Positions 23,206 through 34,780 of a stretch of DNA of 64,000 nt are shown here, piece after piece (positions within the stretch are counted from its first letter, which is position 1; every line of letters begins with the position of its first letter). The DNA comes from Bombyx mori (lineage: Eukaryota; Arthropoda; Insecta; Lepidoptera; Bombycidae), in the NCBI RefSeq assembly GCF_030269925.1, contig NC_085124.1, positions 4,154,001-4,218,000 on the forward strand. Direction: 5' to 3'. The notes beneath the pieces were generated by a model. That model did not search any database. It was not told the origin of the DNA and worked only from the letters and a program-made list of their open reading frames with translations. Both the position numbers and the translations under genes were made by a program.

Positions 23206-23290
23206 TCATCAGCATCATCATTATCAACAGCCCACAGTCGTCCACTGCTGGACATAGGCCTCTCCCAATGTACACCACTGAGCCCGGTTT
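23206..23290 (-). mobile_element. RTE-type LINE 3' end fragment
   Basis: catcatcattatcaacagcc followed by actgctggacataggcctct is the complement of the AYVQQW-coding end and tail that closes RTE elements here (compare 26738-26813 and 58033-58290). Confidence 0.6.
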
Positions 23291-24128
23291 GATTAAATAA
23301 GTATAATAATAATCTTTGACAATAAGTATTAATGTTCAAACTTATAATTTCAACTAATTATAGTCTAATTTCGACTACTGGGGGACCACTAGTACAGATT
23401 TATTAAGTCACGATTTTAGAGAATTCTTGTTGAACATTGCAGTGTCGGCATTACGAGAGAACGCAGTTTCCAGACTGGATTTTATTGTCGATATAGTTTC
23501 TTCGGATTTCGCGAGCCGTAGACATAATTAAAATAAAGATTTGACAGAAGCCAAATACTCGCTAATGGAAATAAATTAATTCTACGAAAGTGACGCGTGG
23601 CTATTGAAATAACTAAAAACTTCGTAACTGTAATAGAGAAAATAGACGCTTATCTCGATCATTAGACGAACATTACCTATTTAAAAGTCGAAAATATATT
23701 TTAAAAAAAAAAGTGAATATATTGCTTTATAGAGAAGAAAAAAAAAATATTTTTCTTTAAGAATTAGTTTTTTATAGACTCGCTTTTATTCCGTGTTACT
23801 GTAAAAAATGTTAGGGCCGGATATCTCAAATCGTTATTTTATAGAAAAAAAAAACAAAACATAAATAAAATGTTTTCCGTAGGGTCATCTAGGGAAGAGG
23901 CAGGAGAATAAATTTGTCTGGATTAAACGCAAACCGCCTCTCGTAAGGAGACTGCACATCAATAAGGATGTTCCCTACGTTCAATTTTACATTTTTTATC
24001 AAAAGCGCGAATCTATCATTTTTTCTTTGTTAAAATTGTTTTAAAATAATTTTCTTATTCACATTTTATACGGTGAATTATTTCTGTGTACTGTGAATGC
24101 AAAATTTCTTATAAATCTATATCTATAA
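23291..24128. other. No recognisable gene
   Basis: AT-rich unique DNA with A runs at 23700-23760. Nothing supported. Confidence 0.45.
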
Positions 24129-24420
24129 TCTATATTTATATAAAAATGAATTGCTGTTCGTTAGTCTCGCTAAAACTCGAGAACGGCTGAACCGATTTGG
24201 TTAATTTTGGTCTTGAATTATTTGTGAAAGTCCAGAGAAGATTTAAAAGGTAGATAAATATGAAAATGCTCGGAATTAAATAAAAATAACAATTTTGTTT
24301 TTCCTTTAATGTGTTCCCCGTCGGACGGATTCCTTTTGTTTGTTTTAAGTTTATTTTATACAAAAGTTTAGGTCTTTTATTTATCGATTGAGGCACTACG
24401 AAGTCTGCCGGGTCAGTTAG
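24129..24420 (+). mobile_element. Helitron family H1
   Basis: Starts TCTATATTTATATAAAAATG after A and ends gccgggtcagttag, so the CTAG terminus is mutated to TTAG. The minus-strand 112-codon frame over it (MYKINLKQTKG within) recurs at other H1 copies and is not a gene. Confidence 0.8.
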
Positions 24421-24756
24421 TATAAAATAAAACAAAAAAAGAAAACTACCCAAATAACATCTTAAAATTTCCAACTAAAATAATAAAGGCGCAACATTAT
24501 AAGAACGAACATAAACACAACAAACAGACGATAAAAGTACGTAACAACGAAAACAATACGAAAGTTTTCCTTCAAAGGAGCCTGGAAAACGTCTAAAGAA
24601 CTATAAATATGTGGAGGCTTCAGTGCTTCATTAATGCCAAGTAAAAGTTCTCGAGACAAAGCCCCAAGTTGTAGCTTTGTAAATTAAAATAATAGGTAGC
24701 GAAGAATAAGTTGTTACGAACGGTACAGCTAAATAGGAACTTAAAGTTTCTAATTT
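24421..24756. other. No recognisable gene
   Basis: AT-rich unique DNA between a Helitron and a LINE tail. Confidence 0.45.
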
Positions 24757-24974
24757 TTTTTTATTGCCCTTGTAGGCTGATGGTGAGTGGTTACCGTCGC
24801 CCATGGACTTCAGAAATGCCAGGGGCAGAGCCAAGCCGCTGGCTACCGTTTAATACTCTCCACAAGCCTCTTTTAAAGAAGGATATGTCATAGCGCTCGG
24901 GAAACACCGTGGAGGGGAGCTCATTCCATAGCCGGATGGTGCGTGGCAAAAAAGACCTCTGGAAGCGCACTGTC

Positions 24975-26522
24975 TTTTTTTTTTTTATGATTGAAAGATT
25001 ACTGGTGGCCCGGAGGCCTTTCCAGCTTCACCAGGACAGGTGGGCGAGCAAAGGCTCAGCCAGGAGGGGTGGGATTTGCTAACAACTGCTCGAGCGCCTC
25101 CGAAGGAGACCTAACAACTCAAGAGCAGCTGCTTCGCGAATGAATCTACTACCGGATCGGAATCGCGACCCGCTGAGAAGATCCGGCGAGAAACTCAGCG
25201 GGCTGATGCATGGGTTAGGTTGCACGTCGACCTCTTTGTCGAGTTCGACTAGTACGGTTACCGGGGTTCCTCAGCCTGCTCCTAGTGTTAGAGCTGAAGG
25301 TATCTAATGGTTATTGGATCTGATGGATCCGTAAGGACGTGTCTAGGGCGTCGACGGTGACTTGCTCCTGCGTGATCAGGATTCGGGGAGTAATCAGCGG
25401 CGGCAACGATAAGGCGATTATCATGACGCATAGCCTTATCGAAGTAACGTTCCGACACTGACTTCATGTGTTTGCGGATCGATTCGAGGCCCAGGTCGTC
25501 GTGTAGGTCGACGTTCCTCACGAACCACGGAGCCCCGACGGCTAACCTGCAAAAGCGGGATTGTAGGGATTGGAGGGTGTCTATGTGTGTGCGGGCCGCG
25601 TGAGCGAACACCACACTCGCGTAAGTCATGACGGGCCTTATGCAAGTTTTGTAAAGTGTCACCTTGTTCCGAAGGGACATTTTACTCCGTTTACAGATCA
25701 TGGGATAGAGTCTGCCGAGAATAAATGCGGCACGGTCACGGACTGTTTTTATATGCGGGCGGAATGTCATGGATGCATCCAGAGTGACTCCCAGGTACTT
25801 GACCTTCCTGGTCCAGGGTATAGGTTGGCCGAAGAGGGTGATCGGGGGTGTGATATTTCTCCTCCTAATGCGGGAGGAAATAAGCGGTGAGTTTCCCCTT
25901 TGAAATAACACTGCTGTGCTTTTCGCTGGGTTGATGTCTATGCGCCATTTTCGGAACCACTGTCCGAGGGTTAACGCTGCACTCTGGAGCTTACTCGCGA
26001 TTAGGGACTTGTTTCTACTTGAGTAGTAAACGGTTGTGTCGTCAGCGAATAAGGCTAGCTGGGTCGGCGGCGACCGGGGAATATCATTTACAAATAAACT
26101 AAATAGGAGCGGAGAAAGAACGGAGCCTTGCGGGACTCCAGCCGTGAGTGGTCGCGGGGAGGAGCGGGTTCCCTCTACTCGATATCGAAAAGAGCGGTTA
26201 GACAAGAAGTCCCGTATGATGAGCACGAGACTGTCCGGTACGCCCATGTTGAAAAGTTTGAAAATCAAACCGTTGTGCCAGACTTTGTCGAACGCTTTTG
26301 CGACGTCGAAGAAGAGGGCTCCCGTGTAGATCGGTTTTGGTCGGTTAAGTCCCACGAGAATGTGCTCCGTGAGGCGGTGCACCTGTTGTACGCATGAGTG
26401 ATTTGCACGGAATCCGAACTGTTCATCGATGAGAATGCCCTTTGATGAGACGAAGTCTCTGAGGCGTTTGTAGAGCAGACGCTCATACAGTTTGCCCAGA
26501 GACATGAGGAGGCTAATCGGGC
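24975..26522 (-). mobile_element. Jockey-like LINE, 5'-truncated, inserted with a 13-bp target-site duplication
   Basis: Flanked by gaagcgcactgtc at 24962-24974 and 26523-26535. A T run at 24975-24985 is its poly-A tail. The 3' UTR carries gatccggcgagaaactcag, a mark shared by LINE tails at 41764, 52982, 58295 and 61290. It is truncated in the reverse transcriptase at the RPISLL motif. Confidence 0.9.
25288..26522 (-). pseudogene. Reverse transcriptase domain of a Jockey-like LINE, C-terminal part
   Basis: The frame is open without a stop for over 400 codons from the truncation point to 25288. Motifs in order from the N-terminal side: RPISLLMSLGKLYERL, QFGFRANHSC, motif A around LFFDVAKAFDKVWH, motif B GVPQGSVLSPLLF, motif C LALFADDTTVYY with both catalytic Asp residues, and a KYLGVTLD thumb motif. 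The endonuclease domain and the first part of the reverse transcriptase are gone, so it cannot act alone even though the catalytic residues remain. It is the best-preserved coding relic in the window, which suggests recent insertion. The first ATG (26505) is an internal Met of the element, not a real start. Confidence 0.85.
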
Positions 26523-26696
26523 GAAGCGCACTGTCGATGAACGCAGCGGTTCGAGATCATATGGATGAACTCTGCTCCGATGGCAGGAGGTGCGATGATA
26601 AAAAGGAGATGAGAGGATCATCTCAAACAATTCCTAAGGGCTTCTAAATTAAGCTATTTTGGTAGGGAATACTAAACTCTAACTGGTACTGTTTAA

Positions 26697-27198
26697 TTAT
26701 TTCATTGTCTTTGTAGGTAAACCCTGGACAAGAGCCGGATAAGAGAAGCCGAGGATCGTTCTCTGTGGCGTGCCATTGGAAAAGCCTATGTCCAGCAGTG
26801 GAGTAAGCTTAGAAGTCGTCGTGGCCTAAAGGATAAGAGGTCCGGTGCATTCGTATCTAGCGATGCACCGGTGTTCGAGTCCCGCAGGCGGGTACCAAAT
26901 AATCTAAAATAATTCTAATTAAATACGTACTTAACAAATATTCACGATTGACTTCCACGGTGAAGGAATAACATTGTGTAATAAAAATGAAAACCGCTAA
27001 ATTATAATTTGCGTAATTACTGGTGGTAGGACCTACAAATAAATGAGCCACCCACCTTGAGATATGAGTTCTAAGGTCTCAGTATAGTTACAACGGCTGC
27101 CCCGCCCTTCAAACCGAAACGCATTACTGTTGCACGGCTGAAATAGGTAGGGTGGTGGTACCTACCCGCGCGGACTCACAAGAGGTTCTACCACCAGT
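26697..27198. repeat. ~503-bp composite tandem unit A (RTE tail + Bm1 head + inverted Bm1 body)
   Basis: 26738-26813 encodes on the plus strand REAEDRSLWRAIGKAYVQQW, an RTE C-terminus. It is followed at ~26817 by a plus-strand Bm1 head and body up to ggtggtaggacctac. At ~27040 it switches to a minus-strand Bm1 body (gagccacccaccttgagata to ctaccaccagtaa). A diverged copy follows directly as unit B. Confidence 0.85.
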
Positions 27199-27710
27199 AA
27201 ATTTCATTGCCTTTGTAAGTAAACCCTGGACGAGAGCCGAATGAGAGAAGCCGAGGATCTTTTTCTGTGGCGTGCCATTGGATAGGCCTATGTCTAGCAG
27301 TGGACTGGTATAGGCTGATGATGTGTGTGAGTTTCGAAGGCGTCGTGGCCTAAATAATAAGAGGTCCGGTGCATTTGTATCTAGCCATGCAACGGTGTTC
27401 GAATCCCGCAGGCACGTACCATTTTTTCTAATAAAATACGTACTTAACAAATGTCAACGATTGACGTCCACGGTGAAGGAATAACATCGTGTAATAAAAA
27501 TAAAAATCGCAAAATTATAATTTGCTTAATTACTGGTGGTAGGACCTACAAATAAATGAGCCACCCACCATGAGATATGAGTTCTGAGGTCTCAGTATAG
27601 TTACAACGGCTGCCCCGCCCTTCAAACCGAAACGCATTACTGTTGCACGGCAGAAATAGGCAGGGCGGTGGTACCTACCCGCGCGGACTCACAAGAGGTC
27701 CTACCACCAG
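27199..27710. repeat. ~505-bp composite tandem unit B
   Basis: Same order as unit A: RTE tail (27215-27315, with extra ggctgatgatgtgtgtgag), plus-strand Bm1 head at ~27337, the same joint at acctacaaataaatgagcc, then minus-strand Bm1 to ctaccaccagta. The two units differ at many sites, so the duplication is not recent. Confidence 0.85.
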
Positions 27711-28022
27711 TAAACTTTTCAAAGAGACAATTTGAACGTTAATTTGACACGCTTCCGGTTTATTACGGTAATAACGTTCGCGTAATTAACTCGCTTTGTT
27801 CCCAGTTAATGCGGTACGTTATTTCGATCGATATCATTTTATTTTGAAACCTAAAAGTTAATGATATGCAAAACGAGTATTATTCGTTCTGGAATGTTCG
27901 TTCGTGAGTGCATTTATTTCTGAAAATCTTAATAACATTTTAATAGGGATATCGTGCTCTTCAGACGGAGACGAAAAAAAATCTTCGCGAGAGAATTAGA
28001 TAGAAGTAGGGTTCAAAATACC
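27711..28022. other. No recognisable gene
   Basis: Unique AT-rich DNA. Confidence 0.45.
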
Positions 28023-28428
28023 TTTTTTTTATTGCTTATATGGGTGGATGAGCTTACAGTCCGGATGAGCTTACAGTCCACCTAGTGTTAAGTGGTTACT
28101 GGAGCCCATAGACATCTACAACGTAAATGCGCCACCCACCTTGAGATATAAGTTCTAAGATCTCATTACAGTTACAATGGCTGCCCTAGCCTTCTGAAAC
28201 GCCTTATGTACTGCTTCACGCAAGAAATAGGCAGGGCGGTGGTACCTTTAAAAATGTTGGTATTTTTTTCCTATTATTGAGTTCGGCTACAGTCTTCAAG
28301 ATTTAAGACATTGAGTTTATTAGACGAATAAATTTAGTTGAAATTTAAAGGGAACTAACAAAAAGTAGTAATTTTAATCTTCTTAATCCCGGCCAGAATG
28401 TGAGCAATAAAATTATTATATTGTATAT
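28023..28428 (-). mobile_element. Composite Bm1-tailed SINE, inverted partner of 30823-31207
   Basis: 28023-28245 is a minus-strand Bm1 body and tail with a small duplication (gatgagcttacagtc twice). 28246-28428 is a non-Bm1 segment ending attattatattgtatata. The same pair of segments, joined at the same ggtac point, occurs in opposite orientation at 30823-31207. Confidence 0.8.
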
Positions 28429-28429
28429 A

Positions 28430-29516
28430 TAGTGTATTGTATATTAGTAGGTATACTGATGAATATTAAACTAAAAGATTCCGTTATACAGATATATAGA
28501 TACAGCTCAAACTAATAAAGCTTTAACTATGTAATAAAGGTATTTTAAAAAGATAAGTTTTCTGGTGTATTAAAAACAAAAGGCACCATTGTTTGTTGTC
28601 AAAAATTTTAATCGAAATAAAAGACGTTGTTCAGTCGCAGAAAAACAGTCAAAGGAAATGTCTTAATTAAAATTTGTATGAAAGGGCTCGGTGTTCGGAA
28701 AAGGTTTTGTTATTGTAACGATCAAAAGATTCGTTTTCCGACTGTAGTAGCAGCAGTGTAGTTCCAGCGTTTTGTTTTTTTTTTGTATGATAGAATAAAC
28801 GCACTTATTTACTTTATAAATAGAAGCTGGAATCGAATAAAGACGTTTATCATAAAATACATTCGATGGATCCGGGGCAGGAGTAATTTTTGTATCGTCA
28901 CGGATACGGGCAAGTCAGCCGAGCCACTGACAGCCTAAGAACACAACAGTCTGACCAAACTCTTCAAGTATTCTGAATCATAGAGACATTCCGTAGATTT
29001 AATTATGTATTATTTTATAGCGTCGATGAAAAGGAAAATGACGTAGGCATTCATATTTTGAATAAGAAAGAGTGGGGATGTAGAGGGCACATCACACCAT
29101 CTATCACACGCTCGTAACATAAATGAACAGTGACGTCACTGTATTCATTAATAATTTAAATATTTTACTATAATATTTTCTAGATATATTCTATTTTTAA
29201 CTTATAATAAATTTAATTTCTTTAATAAATATTAAACTTATTAGATCTTTCAGAGATATCGAATTAGTGAAATTACTAGTAATTTACAACTTAATGTAAA
29301 TTTGGATCGATTACCACAAATAACAGTTTCAAACACTGACCGAACAACGATAATATTCATAACTTTACTAATTGCATACAATCCATCACGGACAGGTCTG
29401 AGCGAACATAATGAGCTGGATTACTTACTGAGTAATCACGAGATTATATTACAGAATCAGTGGTGATTACATTAATTATAACATTACCGATCATCATTAT
29501 GTTATTTTATTTTAAA
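28430..29516. other. No recognisable gene; AT-rich DNA
   Basis: 28470-28515 (agattccgttatacagatat) resembles the end of the AT-rich repeat at 12718-13004. Otherwise unassigned. Confidence 0.45.
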
Positions 29517-29806
29517 CTAGCTGACCCAGTAGATTTCGTAGTGCCTCAATCGATAAATAAAAGACCTAAACTTTTGTATAAAATAAACTTAAAATAAACA
29601 AAAGGAATCCGTCCGACGGGGGGACATCAGAGGAAAAACAAAATTGTTATTTTTATTTAATTTCGAGCATTTTCATATTTATCTACTTTTTAAACCTTCT
29701 CTGGACTTCTACAAATAATTCAAGACCAAAATTAATCAAATCAAGTCCAGCCGTTCTCGAGTTTTAGCGAAACTAACGAACAGAAATTCATTTTTTTATA
29801 TATAGA
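29517..29806 (-). mobile_element. Helitron family H1
   Basis: Starts ctagctgacccagtagat, ends tatatatagatt (5' terminus ATCTATATA). About 290 bp, non-coding. Confidence 0.78.
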
Positions 29807-30027
29807 TTGTCGTTATTTTGTTATTTTAAATGGTCTCAATCTAGATTTTCTTCTATATTACGAGTACGAGAAATGCATAAGACAAGAAACCTAAGTCTGA
29901 CTACTGCCACAAACTCCACAGGTAGGTGCTAAATTTTTTTCAGCTAATACGAACTTGCGATTCACTATCGATTTCCACGATGAAAAAGTAGCACCTTGTA
30001 TATTTCAAAAATCGTTTTTATTTATTA

Positions 30028-30384
30028 CTAGCGACCCGCTCTCGCTTCGCTTCGGAAACATTAAATTTTATTATTGATAGCTGAGTCCTGCGATGTTATG
30101 TCCCATCGTACCGCGGATGACGCCGCGGGGCGAAGTAAGTCTAAAAAAAGTAAAGCCTACGTTACTCCTTATATCATCAGCTACCTATCAGTGAAAGTCC
30201 CGTCAAAATCGGTCCCGTCGTTCCAGAGATTAGCCGGAACAAACAGACAGACAGACAGACAAAAATTGTAAAAAATGCTATTTTGGTGTATGTACCGTAT
30301 ATATATTCATATGCATGTAGTAAAAAGCGGTTATTTTAATGTTACAAACAGACAGTCCAATTCTATTTATATGTTATGTATAGA
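30028..30384 (-). mobile_element. Helitron family H2
   Basis: Starts ctagcgacccgctctcgctt (complement of the hairpin-type GC-rich 3' end and CTAG) and ends atgtatagatt, giving the 5' terminus TCTATACATA after A. Holds a (caga)n run at 30240-30260. The inverted sibling is at 40404-40720. Confidence 0.8.
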
Positions 30385-30624
30385 TTTATTTAAACGCATA
30401 AGTACTGTTGGTATTGTTTTACAAACCCGCAAGAGTACTAAGCATCTTCTTGTCTATATCTGCCGCGTTTGTGTCACAAAGAGAAGGATAGTTTTACATT
30501 GTATTGTCAATAAACGTCCCTAAGCCTTTCACACCAGGTTGCCTGTGTTCATGCACCCATCTGTGCGATTGTATTCTACAATTAACTTAACAAGGTTCTA
30601 ATTGTACTTCAGAATTTTGATTCC

Positions 30625-30822
30625 TGGGCAATTACTGGTGGTAGGACCTCACGTGAGTCCGCACGGGTAGGTACCACCACCGCGCCTATTTCTGCCGTGA
30701 AGCAGTAATGCGTTTCGGCTTGAAGGGTGGGGCAGCCGTTGTAACTATACTGAGTGAGACCTTATAACTTATATCTCAAAGTGGGTGGCGCATTTACGTT
30801 GTAAATGTCTATGAGCTCACAT
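30625..30822 (+). mobile_element. Bm1 SINE, truncated at both ends
   Basis: From attactggtggtaggacctc to gtaaatgtctatgagctcac, then broken by the composite element that follows. Confidence 0.85.
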
Positions 30823-31207
30823 ATATACAATATAATAGTTTTATTGCTCACATTCTGGCCGGGATTAAGAGGATTAAAATGACTTCTTTTTGTTAGTTCT
30901 CTTTAAGTTTCAACTAAATTTATTCGTGTAATAAACTCAATGTTTAAATCCTGAAGACTGTAACTGAACTCAATATTACATAATAAGAAAAAATTACCAA
31001 CATTTTTAAAGGTAGCACCGCCATGCCTATTTCTGCCGTGAAGCAGTAAGGCTTTTCAGTTTAAAGGGTAGGGCAGCCGTTGTAACTGTAATGAGATCTT
31101 AGAACTTATATCTCAAGGTGGGTGGCGCATTTACGTTGTAGATGTCTATGGGCTCCAGTAACCACTTAACACCAGGTGGGCTGTGAGCTCGTCCACCCAT
31201 CTAAGCA
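30823..31207 (+). mobile_element. Composite Bm1-tailed SINE
   Basis: 30823-31008 is the non-Bm1 module (attgctcacattctggccgg to acatttttaaaggta). From 31010 it continues as a normal Bm1 body and tail to ctaagcaataaa. It has an inverted partner at 28023-28428. Confidence 0.8.
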
Positions 31208-31517
31208 ATAAATATATATGTATACGTTTAATTACAATACTATCGACAATTATAGCAGCCTCCAATTCGCTTTTATCTATAAGAGATGCTCTTAATGGTC
31301 TGTATCGAAATCGAATTGATTCAGTAATTGAAATTAATATTATAACAAACGACTGTATTACTACTATTTACTTGTGATGAATAAATATAATAATTCATAG
31401 CTTAAGACTTTAAAATTTTAAAGAGAACAAATTGCACATACGGTGCTATAGCGTCAGTTATGCAAATTATGTATTTTTTCAGGAGAAACGTTGAAAAATT
31501 CAACATCTTATTATATA
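31208..31517. other. No recognisable gene
   Basis: AT-rich unique DNA. Confidence 0.4.
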
Positions 31518-31807
31518 CTAGCTGACCCGGCAGACTTCATAGTGCCTCAAATAAAAGACCTAAACTTTTGTATAAAATAAACTTAAAACAAACAAAAGGA
31601 TTCCGTCCGACGGGGGACACGTCATTGGAAAAACAAATTTGTTATTTTTACTTAATTCCGAGCATTTTCATATTTATCTACCTTATAAGCCTTCTCTGGA
31701 CTTCCACAAATAATTCAAGATCAAAATTAGCCAAATCGGTCCAGCCGTTCTCTAATTTTAGCGAGACTAACGAACAGCAATTCATTTTTATATATATAGA
31801 TAGAAGA
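31518..31807 (-). mobile_element. Helitron family H1
   Basis: Starts ctagctgacccggcagac and ends tatatatagatagaaga before t. Lacks about 8 bp after gtgcctca compared with the other copies. Confidence 0.78.
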
Positions 31808-33039
31808 TAGTTCTTTTATAGTTCTGCTAGACTAAAGAAATAAAAATGATAATATTTAAACGAAAACTTTAAACTTCATCGGTATAAGCAAACTCTCACT
31901 GATAATTAACTATTAAAAAATGTATTTTCTCATACTCGGTTCAGTTTTAACAAAAATTGCCTAAGTATCTTTATAGCACCGTATGTGCTATGTGTATTAT
32001 GAGAAATCTTCTATACTTTTTCCAGTTACATTATTCCGTGATATTGAAAATGCTTTTACCGTATACTAGCCCTTATCTCACATAATTAACTAGTTTTCTG
32101 AAGCTTAAACTGCGTGGACATCACCTTATAAAAGTTCAAACTCTAATTCACTAACTTAGACAAAAAGATTGAAAAACATTGAACACTTATTTCTAGTCAG
32201 AAGCAGGTATATTAAATTTTGGGCTTCTTACCATTTACGGAAATGATGGACTTTAAAACAATCGTTCATCCATCATTTTACTCAATTAAGGGTGGGATTT
32301 ACTAAAAATCCTGCCTTAGTTGATTTTTAAAACGCGAAAGTCAAAGATAGCCAGCATTTCTAGCTTATAGTTCCACTGGTTCAGACTCTGTAATTAGTCA
32401 GTCGGGACAAGTAATTATATGAGTATTTAAATTCAATAACAAGATGTCCAATTATTTTCATCAAAATATTTTTTTAAATCAGGTTAATGAACCTGGCGAA
32501 ATTTTTAAAATTTCCTGTCCTAACTCCTGCAATACAATACACACTATAATATATTCCATGAAAACATAAGGCGATATAGAAATAAATTCCAAATATGCAT
32601 CATTTCTTAGAAAAATATATACAGGTGGTTCTATTTTGAAATGAAGAAAATTGCTTGCCATCCAGATATGTAGTATGGCTGGTTAATTTCTCTCAAAACT
32701 GTAATATAGAAAAAACCCATACTCTTGTATTGTCAAAGGAGGAAATTTTAAAACGAGAACATTCTTCAACGAATCGCGCATATCCCAAACATAATATTAT
32801 GTTAAATCATTCGAGAAAACGATCCGAATCAAACAAACAGACGCCTTTTGGAATATAAATATTATAGACTACGACTATTCGGGATTCACTATTCAATGGT
32901 CATAATATTCGTATGAAATCCTCCTATGAAATAAAAACTGTGCTTGCTACGAGCATTACGTCGCAACGAGATCCTAAAAAGAATTATGTATATGACGAAT
33001 AACTCAATGTTTCAAATTCGGCATCAAAAAAAATTCATA
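31808..33039. other. Largely repeat-free AT-rich DNA
   Basis: One of the longer stretches without a recognised repeat. Frames at 32479-32858 are short and unrecognised. Confidence 0.4.
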
Positions 33040-33490
33040 ATCTCCGTTTACGTACGCCAGCGAAGCCCGTAAGAGGACGTACGTTGAACAAAGCGGCATA
33101 CTTTATCGGGCACACTAACATAATTACGGCACACACTAACTACGACCGCACACGTAAATATGCAAGGAAAATTTGAACACACCCGAACACACAGGAGACG
33201 TCGCGAAAAACGCGCGACACGAGAACCGCCAACATCGGTCGGTGTTAATTAAAACACGTTTTTTTGAGTTACGCCGAAACGGCGGCTGTGGGAAAACGTA
33301 CGGCGCGCGGTTTTCGTAGCGCCGGACGCGCGTCTACGCTTGGGACGGGCGGCCAGCGAACTGCCGTTACTATAGCAGCCGCCGGCTACGAGTCGTAGCT
33401 ACGCGCTACGAATGTACCTACGTTGCGCTATGTACAGTTTTGCGCTAAGGACGTGCGAAGTCGAGTTGCGTTTCAAACATGACTTGGAGA
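33040..33490. promoter_or_regulatory. CpG-rich, repeat-free island; candidate promoter or first exon region
   Basis: Dense CpG dinucleotides (gtcgcgaaaaacgcgcgac, ggcgcgcggttttcgtagcg, gccggacgcgcgtctacg) in a window otherwise AT-rich, with no match to any repeat seen here. Short palindromes such as gtagctacgcgctac occur. An ATG at 33480 leads to only 8 codons. I see no clear start exon, so gene, strand and function are unknown. Confidence 0.35.
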
Positions 33491-33570
33491 ATCTGTACGC
33501 AGTGAATTAATTAAGCTATGAATTAAGCTATTTAGATGTACTACGACAGGTCAAAGTTTATTGCGTATTT

Positions 33571-33820
33571 ATAATTTGCGTAATTACTGGTGGTAGTGAG
33601 TCCGCACGGGTAGGTACCACCGCCCCGCCTATTTCTGCCGTGAAGCAGTAATGCGTTTCGGTTTAAAGGGTGGGGCAGCCGTTGCAACTATACTGAGACC
33701 TTAGAACTCATATCTCAAGGTGTGTGGCGCATTTACGTCGTAGATGTCTATGGCCTCCAGTAACCACTTAACACCAGGTGGGCTGTGAGCTCATCCACAC
33801 ATATAAGCAAAAAAAAAAAT
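33571..33820 (+). mobile_element. Bm1 SINE
   Basis: From attactggtggtagtgagtc (12-bp deletion versus other copies) to tataagcaaaaaaaaaa. Preceded by a short Bm1-type gtatttataatttgcgtaatt. Confidence 0.9.
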
Positions 33821-33824
33821 TTCT

Positions 33825-34250
33825 AATGTAAGAAAACAACCGTTCTCGATCGATAAATAAAAATTGAATTTGCAAATTTATTTTCATCGATACTTTTGAC
33901 CTGAAACAACAAAATTGCTTTTTCATCAAAATTAAGCATTAACGAGGGCACAGTTGTATCGAATTTCAAAACAACAATTAAATTAGACCTTGTAGGCAAA
34001 TGCGTCTGTTTCGACTGTTTCAGTCGGCCTGTAGTAATTCAACAAATCATGAACTCACTAAACGTTTAAGGCAGCTAAAATCATATTAATTACTGACCGA
34101 CAAAGTTAATTTCATGATATGAATACCTAATAATCTATGAACCTAACCTATAAACTTTAGTTATTTTAGAAACTATATCTATATTATAATATTGTTTATT
34201 AACATTGTTGACAAATTAGCGTAGTTATCATACAAATTTTGGTAAAAAAG
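33825..34250. other. No recognisable gene
   Basis: AT-rich unique DNA. Confidence 0.4.
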
Positions 34251-34774
34251 ATGTGGTGTCGTGGGACACCAGGTAGGAACGAAGTTCCTTCGGCTAATGT
34301 AGAATCGACTCAATTTGCAAAAAAAAAATCGTGCTCAATTTTATGTAGGTTTTCTTGATTTTTCTCTTAAATTTTGCTGATTAGTTTTTATTTAAGTACA
34401 GGAAAGTATTTAGGAAATTCAGTATTTTAGGAAATAATAAATTACGTAAAATAGAAAAAAATCGTAATTCAAATTATCAATTAAAATAACAAAATATGTC
34501 TCTTTATTTTTGTTTGACAACATAAAATTACATAGAAATAGAAATAATTACAAAATAGAGAGAGAAGGGATGAGAGAACGAAAAGAAAGAAGGAGAAAGA
34601 GAAAGGTATTATACACTACTCGCTTGTGTATACGACTGTCGCGCCTGCGCACGTCTCATTTAACGGTTTTATTCCACGGACTTTTTCTTACGGTTTTACT
34701 ATCACATTTTTTTCAGTTCGGTCGTGCAGCTAAATGCCTATCTCCTCCAAGCCTGCCGTAAGGAACTTCGTTCC
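34251..34774 (+). repeat. Family G element with a different interior
   Basis: Ends match the family (atgtggtgtcgtgggacacc with ggaacgaagttcc at left, ggaacttcgttcc at right). The interior of about 450 bp is unlike the other copies and includes cttgtgtatacgactgtcgc and ctgcgcacgtctcatt. The 83-codon frame at 34510-34761 is basic, has no recognisable domain, and runs into the element end. Could be a longer parent of the other copies. Confidence 0.55.
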
Positions 34775-34780
34775 AATAAA

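Larger units (their letters stand above)
24757..26645 (-). mobile_element. Tail C LINE 3' end, split by a Jockey-like LINE
   Basis: 26536-26640 on the minus strand encodes FYHRTSCHRSRVHPYDLEP and RSSTVRF. After the insertion the same element continues at 24961 toward lower coordinates with LWNELPSTVFPERYD-type coding sequence and the tail C 3' UTR. The uninterrupted homologue is at 55120-55452. This host copy is 5'-truncated and was dead before or after the insertion. Confidence 0.75.

Noticed and set aside
26265..26630. 121-codon minus-strand frame as one protein
   Set aside because: It is a chimera that crosses the boundary between two nested LINEs in an unrelated frame.
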